A stretch of DNA of 14,756 nt, from NCBI GenBank assembly GCA_045114175.1, contig JBGUJZ010000023.1, forward strand, positions 1-14,756. The letters are read 5' to 3'. Below, in pieces: positions 14,390 through 14,756 of the stretch. Each line of letters starts with the position of its first letter. The first letter of the stretch is position 1. The notes under the pieces are model-generated. The model searched no databases, was not told the DNA's origin, and was given only the letters and a program-made list of their open reading frames with translations. The position numbers and the translations under genes were made by a program. The stretch is from Cacconaster sp045114175. GTDB taxonomy: Bacteria; Bacteroidota; Bacteroidia; Bacteroidales; UBA932.

Positions 14390-14756
14390 ATGGCAGAAAT
14401 TGACTACACAAAACGTAAGTTCGCCTACTATCCGACGAACGCTATCGTTTATTCCAAGTGCATCGACGGCAAATGGTCGCCGCTCACAGTCACTGACAAC
14501 TTCAATCTGGAACTGCACTGCTTTGCCGGCATTTTCCACTATGCTCCTTCCTGCTTTGAAGGCTTGAAGGCTTACGAAGGCGTAGATGGAAAGGTCCGCC
14601 TCTTCCGTCCGGACGAGAACGCAAAGCGTATGGAGAGCAGCGCACGCTATCTTGACATGCCCGCTCCTTCCGTAGAGCTGTTCATTGAAGCCTGTGTACG
14701 TTGCGTCCAGGCCAACTGGGAATTCATCCCTGCGTACAAGACCGGTGCATCGCTAT
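14390..14756 (+). CDS. ilvE: Branched-chain amino acid aminotransferase, N-terminal part (truncated by window edge)
   Basis: The 122 visible residues begin at the ATG at 14390 and run off the window. HCFAGIFHYAPSCFEGLKAYEGVDGKVRLFRPDENAKRM at about 43-81 is the class IV (PLP fold type IV) branched-chain aminotransferase pattern with the catalytic-domain entry CFEGLKAY and the RLFRPDENA segment; the visible end FIPAYKTGASL precedes the conserved 'LYIRP' of the family. The PLP-binding Lys lies in the missing part. The enzyme swaps the amino group between Leu/Ile/Val and 2-oxoglutarate in the cytoplasm. Sharing a transcript with butyrate kinase would connect it to breakdown of these amino acids rather than only synthesis. 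D-amino acid aminotransferase and lyase relatives lack this EGLKAY pattern. Confidence 0.92.
   Translation, partial: MAEIDYTKRKFAYYPTNAIVYSKCIDGKWSPLTVTDNFNLELHCFAGIFHYAPSCFEGLKAYEGVDGKVRLFRPDENAKRMESSARYLDMPAPSVELFIEACVRCVQANWEFIPAYKTGASL

Overview
The window looks like a chromosomal piece of a Bacteroidota genome, most likely Bacteroidales. The evidence is the protein set (paired DUF3857/transglutaminase-like exported proteins, membrane-anchored LytTR regulator, butyrate kinase next to a branched-chain aminotransferase), tightly packed operons with ATGA-type overlaps, almost no Shine-Dalgarno sequences, and several promoter-like sites of the Bacteroides type (TAnnTTTG at -7, TTTG-like at -33). 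No tRNA, rRNA, CRISPR, insertion sequence or prophage was seen. No stretch over 300 bases lacks a gene; the longest gaps are 12138-12258 and 13093-13215, and both hold regulatory sequence.

Region A (1-6995, minus strand) reads as one operon from a promoter at about 6964-6995. In order of transcription it encodes an exported DUF3857 protein whose transglutaminase-like domain has lost its catalytic Cys and His, a second exported DUF3857 protein that keeps Cys and His, a CPA2-type cation:proton antiporter with two C-terminal TrkA-C domains, a small exported LEA/WHy-like protein, and the N-terminal part of an arginine-deiminase-family enzyme cut by the window edge. Gaps are +2 or +12 nt, or 4-nt overlaps.

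Region B (7016-12187, minus strand) is the most interesting part. An exported helical-repeat (TPR-like) protein, a free-standing condensation-domain protein, an acyl/aryl-AMP ligase and a free-standing acyl carrier protein are almost contiguous. They are followed 45 nt later by an outer-membrane phospholipase A with a full His/Ser/Asn catalytic set. This is the parts list of a dissociated NRPS-like or lipid-acylating pathway: the ligase activates an acid, the carrier protein holds it, and the condensation protein transfers it to an acceptor. The phospholipase may supply or remodel acyl chains. The product is unknown.

Region C (12176-13142, plus strand) is divergent from region B: a four-helix membrane protein with a C-terminal LytTR DNA-binding domain. 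The shared 121-bp intergenic region holds four imperfect direct repeats spaced about 21, 31 and 20 bp (near whole helical turns), as expected of LytTR operators. This suggests the protein controls itself and/or the region B operon.

Region D (13139-14756, plus strand) holds a perfect 20-bp palindrome, a promoter, butyrate kinase, and the start of a branched-chain amino acid aminotransferase that runs off the end. The pairing suggests branched-chain amino acid fermentation with ATP made from acyl phosphates, although no phosphotransbutyrylase gene is visible here.
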